A DNA stretch of 25,654 nt from Thiohalospira sp051746205 (GTDB taxonomy: Bacteria > Pseudomonadota > Gammaproteobacteria > Thiohalospirales > Thiohalospiraceae). Below, in pieces: positions 24,594 to 25,654 of this stretch (its first letter is position 1; each line of letters begins with the position of its first letter). The translations under genes and the position numbers were made by a program. Under the pieces are notes generated by a model. That model was not told the origin of the DNA. It was given only the letters and a program-made list of their open reading frames with translations, and ran no database searches. Where the stretch lies: contig JBNJEU010000025.1 in assembly GCA_051746205.1 (NCBI GenBank), positions 1 to 25,654 of the forward strand, in the 5' to 3' direction.

Positions 24594-25654
24594 GCCAGTT
24601 CGAGGCCACACCGGCCGGCAGCGGCAGTCTGTTCAGCGCCCGCGGCCTCAGTCGCCGCCTGCACCTGGACATCCCGCTACTGGTGGCACTGCTGGCGATG
24701 CTGGTCGCCGGGATCTTCATCATCTACAGCGCCGGTGACAAGGACATCAATCTGGTCATGCGCCACAGCGCGCGAATCTTCATTGGACTGGTCGCCCTCC
24801 TGGTCCTGGCCCAGATCCCGCCGGATCGTCTGCGACGGTGGCTGCCCTGGGCCTTCCTGGCGGGACTTCTTCTGCTGGTCCTGGTCATGCTGCTCGGCGG
24901 CATCGGCAAGGGGGCCCAGCGCTGGCTCGATCTCGGCTTCATCCGTTTCCAGCCGTCGGAGATCATGAAACTGGCCGTCCCCGGCATGGTCGCCGTATAC
25001 CTGGCCCGGGAGGGGCTGCCCCCCCGATTCGCCCAGACCCTGGTGGCCCTTGCCATCATCGCCGTCCCCACCCTGCTCGTGGTCCAGCAGCCCGATCTCG
25101 GTACCGGCGTGCTCATCGCCTTCTCCGGATTCGTCGTGCTGCTTCTCGGGGGGCTGCGCTGGCACTGGATGGTCGCCGGTCTCACGGCCATACTGGCGGC
25201 CATCCCCTTCATCTGGAGCAACCTGCACAGCTATCAGCAGGATCGGGTCCTGACCTTCCTGAACCCGGAGAACGACCCGCTGGGATCCGGTTACCACATC
25301 GTCCAGTCGAAGATCGCCATCGGCTCCGGCGGCCTCCACGGCAAGGGGTGGCTCAACGGTTCACAGGCGCATCTCGAATTTTTACCGGAGCGCTCCACCG
25401 ACTTCATCTTCGCGGTATTCGCCGAGGAATTCGGCTTCATCGGGGGGACGGTGCTGCTGACCGCCTACGCCTTCATCATCCTTCGCGCGCTCTACATCGC
25501 CTACAACGCCCAGGACACCTTCGGCCGTCTGTTCGCCGCCAGCATCGCCCTGAGCTTCTTCATCTATGTCTTCGTCAACATCGGCATGGTCATGGGGCTG
25601 ATGCCGGTGGTCGGCCTCCCGCTGCCCCTGATCAGCTATGGCGGCAGCTCGCTG
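24590..25654 (+). CDS. rodA: peptidoglycan glycosyltransferase RodA, 3' end beyond the window
   Basis: RodA is the SEDS-family polymerase that makes glycan strands from lipid II together with PBP2. The frame starts at ATG 24590, overlapping the mrdA stop as ATGA, and is open to the window edge (355 codons, no stop). SEDS motifs are present: GKGAQRWLDLGFIRFQPSEIMKLA, QQPDLGTG, and PERSTDFIFAVFAEEFGFIG. Many membrane segments alternate with short loops, and the visible part ends at GLPLPLISYGGSS. About 370-380 residues are usual for the family, so only a short C-terminal piece is missing. Confidence 0.97.
   Translation, partial: MSQFEATPAGSGSLFSARGLSRRLHLDIPLLVALLAMLVAGIFIIYSAGDKDINLVMRHSARIFIGLVALLVLAQIPPDRLRRWLPWAFLAGLLLLVLVMLLGGIGKGAQRWLDLGFIRFQPSEIMKLAVPGMVAVYLAREGLPPRFAQTLVALAIIAVPTLLVVQQPDLGTGVLIAFSGFVVLLLGGLRWHWMVAGLTAILAAIPFIWSNLHSYQQDRVLTFLNPENDPLGSGYHIVQSKIAIGSGGLHGKGWLNGSQAHLEFLPERSTDFIFAVFAEEFGFIGGTVLLTAYAFIILRALYIAYNAQDTFGRLFAASIALSFFIYVFVNIGMVMGLMPVVGLPLPLISYGGSSL

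Overview
This window is core chromosome from a high-GC gammaproteobacterium with a short accessory-looking stretch at its left end. The neighbourhoods lolB-ispE-tRNA-Gln-prs-rplY-pth-ychF, hemA-prfA-prmC, gatCAB and mreBCD-mrdA-rodA are typical of Gammaproteobacteria. The protein sequences (Fis, LolB, MreC, PBP2, HslO) fit that class. Many proteins are rich in Asp and Glu, which would suit a halophilic or halotolerant Chromatiales/Ectothiorhodospiraceae-like host, but that placement is inference.

Left region (1-4709): the start of a truncated minus-strand gene; a 324-base gene-free stretch with two palindromes; a Fis-like regulator; a small acidic protein; a GT-B glycosyltransferase-like gene; and a plus-strand pair of unrecognised genes (139 and 540 aa). 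Between the pair and the 3' end of a tRNA-Met gene lies a non-coding block of four tandem 11-bp units and overlapping hairpins.

Middle region on the minus strand (4710-11706): a TPR lipoprotein gene, lolB and ispE are coupled by 4-base overlaps. tRNA-Gln(TTG) follows, and its first ten bases also encode the end and stop codon of ispE. Then come prs, rplY, pth, ychF and tRNA-Met(CAT).

From a divergent start at about 11.8 kb, hemA-prfA-prmC runs rightward with start/stop overlaps. It meets, tail to tail and with an 83-base overlap, a tightly packed leftward operon gatC-gatA-gatB-hslO-moeB. Divergent from gatC is the rod-shape cluster mreB-mreC-mreD-mrdA(PBP2)-rodA; rodA runs off the right edge.

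The genes serve isoprenoid precursor and PRPP synthesis, outer-membrane lipoprotein insertion, ribosome function and peptidyl-tRNA recycling, tetrapyrrole entry, translation termination, transamidation of misacylated tRNA, redox chaperoning, sulfur-carrier activation and lateral wall growth. The items most worth a second look are the apparent ATC start codon of mreC, the unrecognised gene pair with its neighbouring 11-bp repeat array, and the ispE stop codon lying inside tRNA-Gln.
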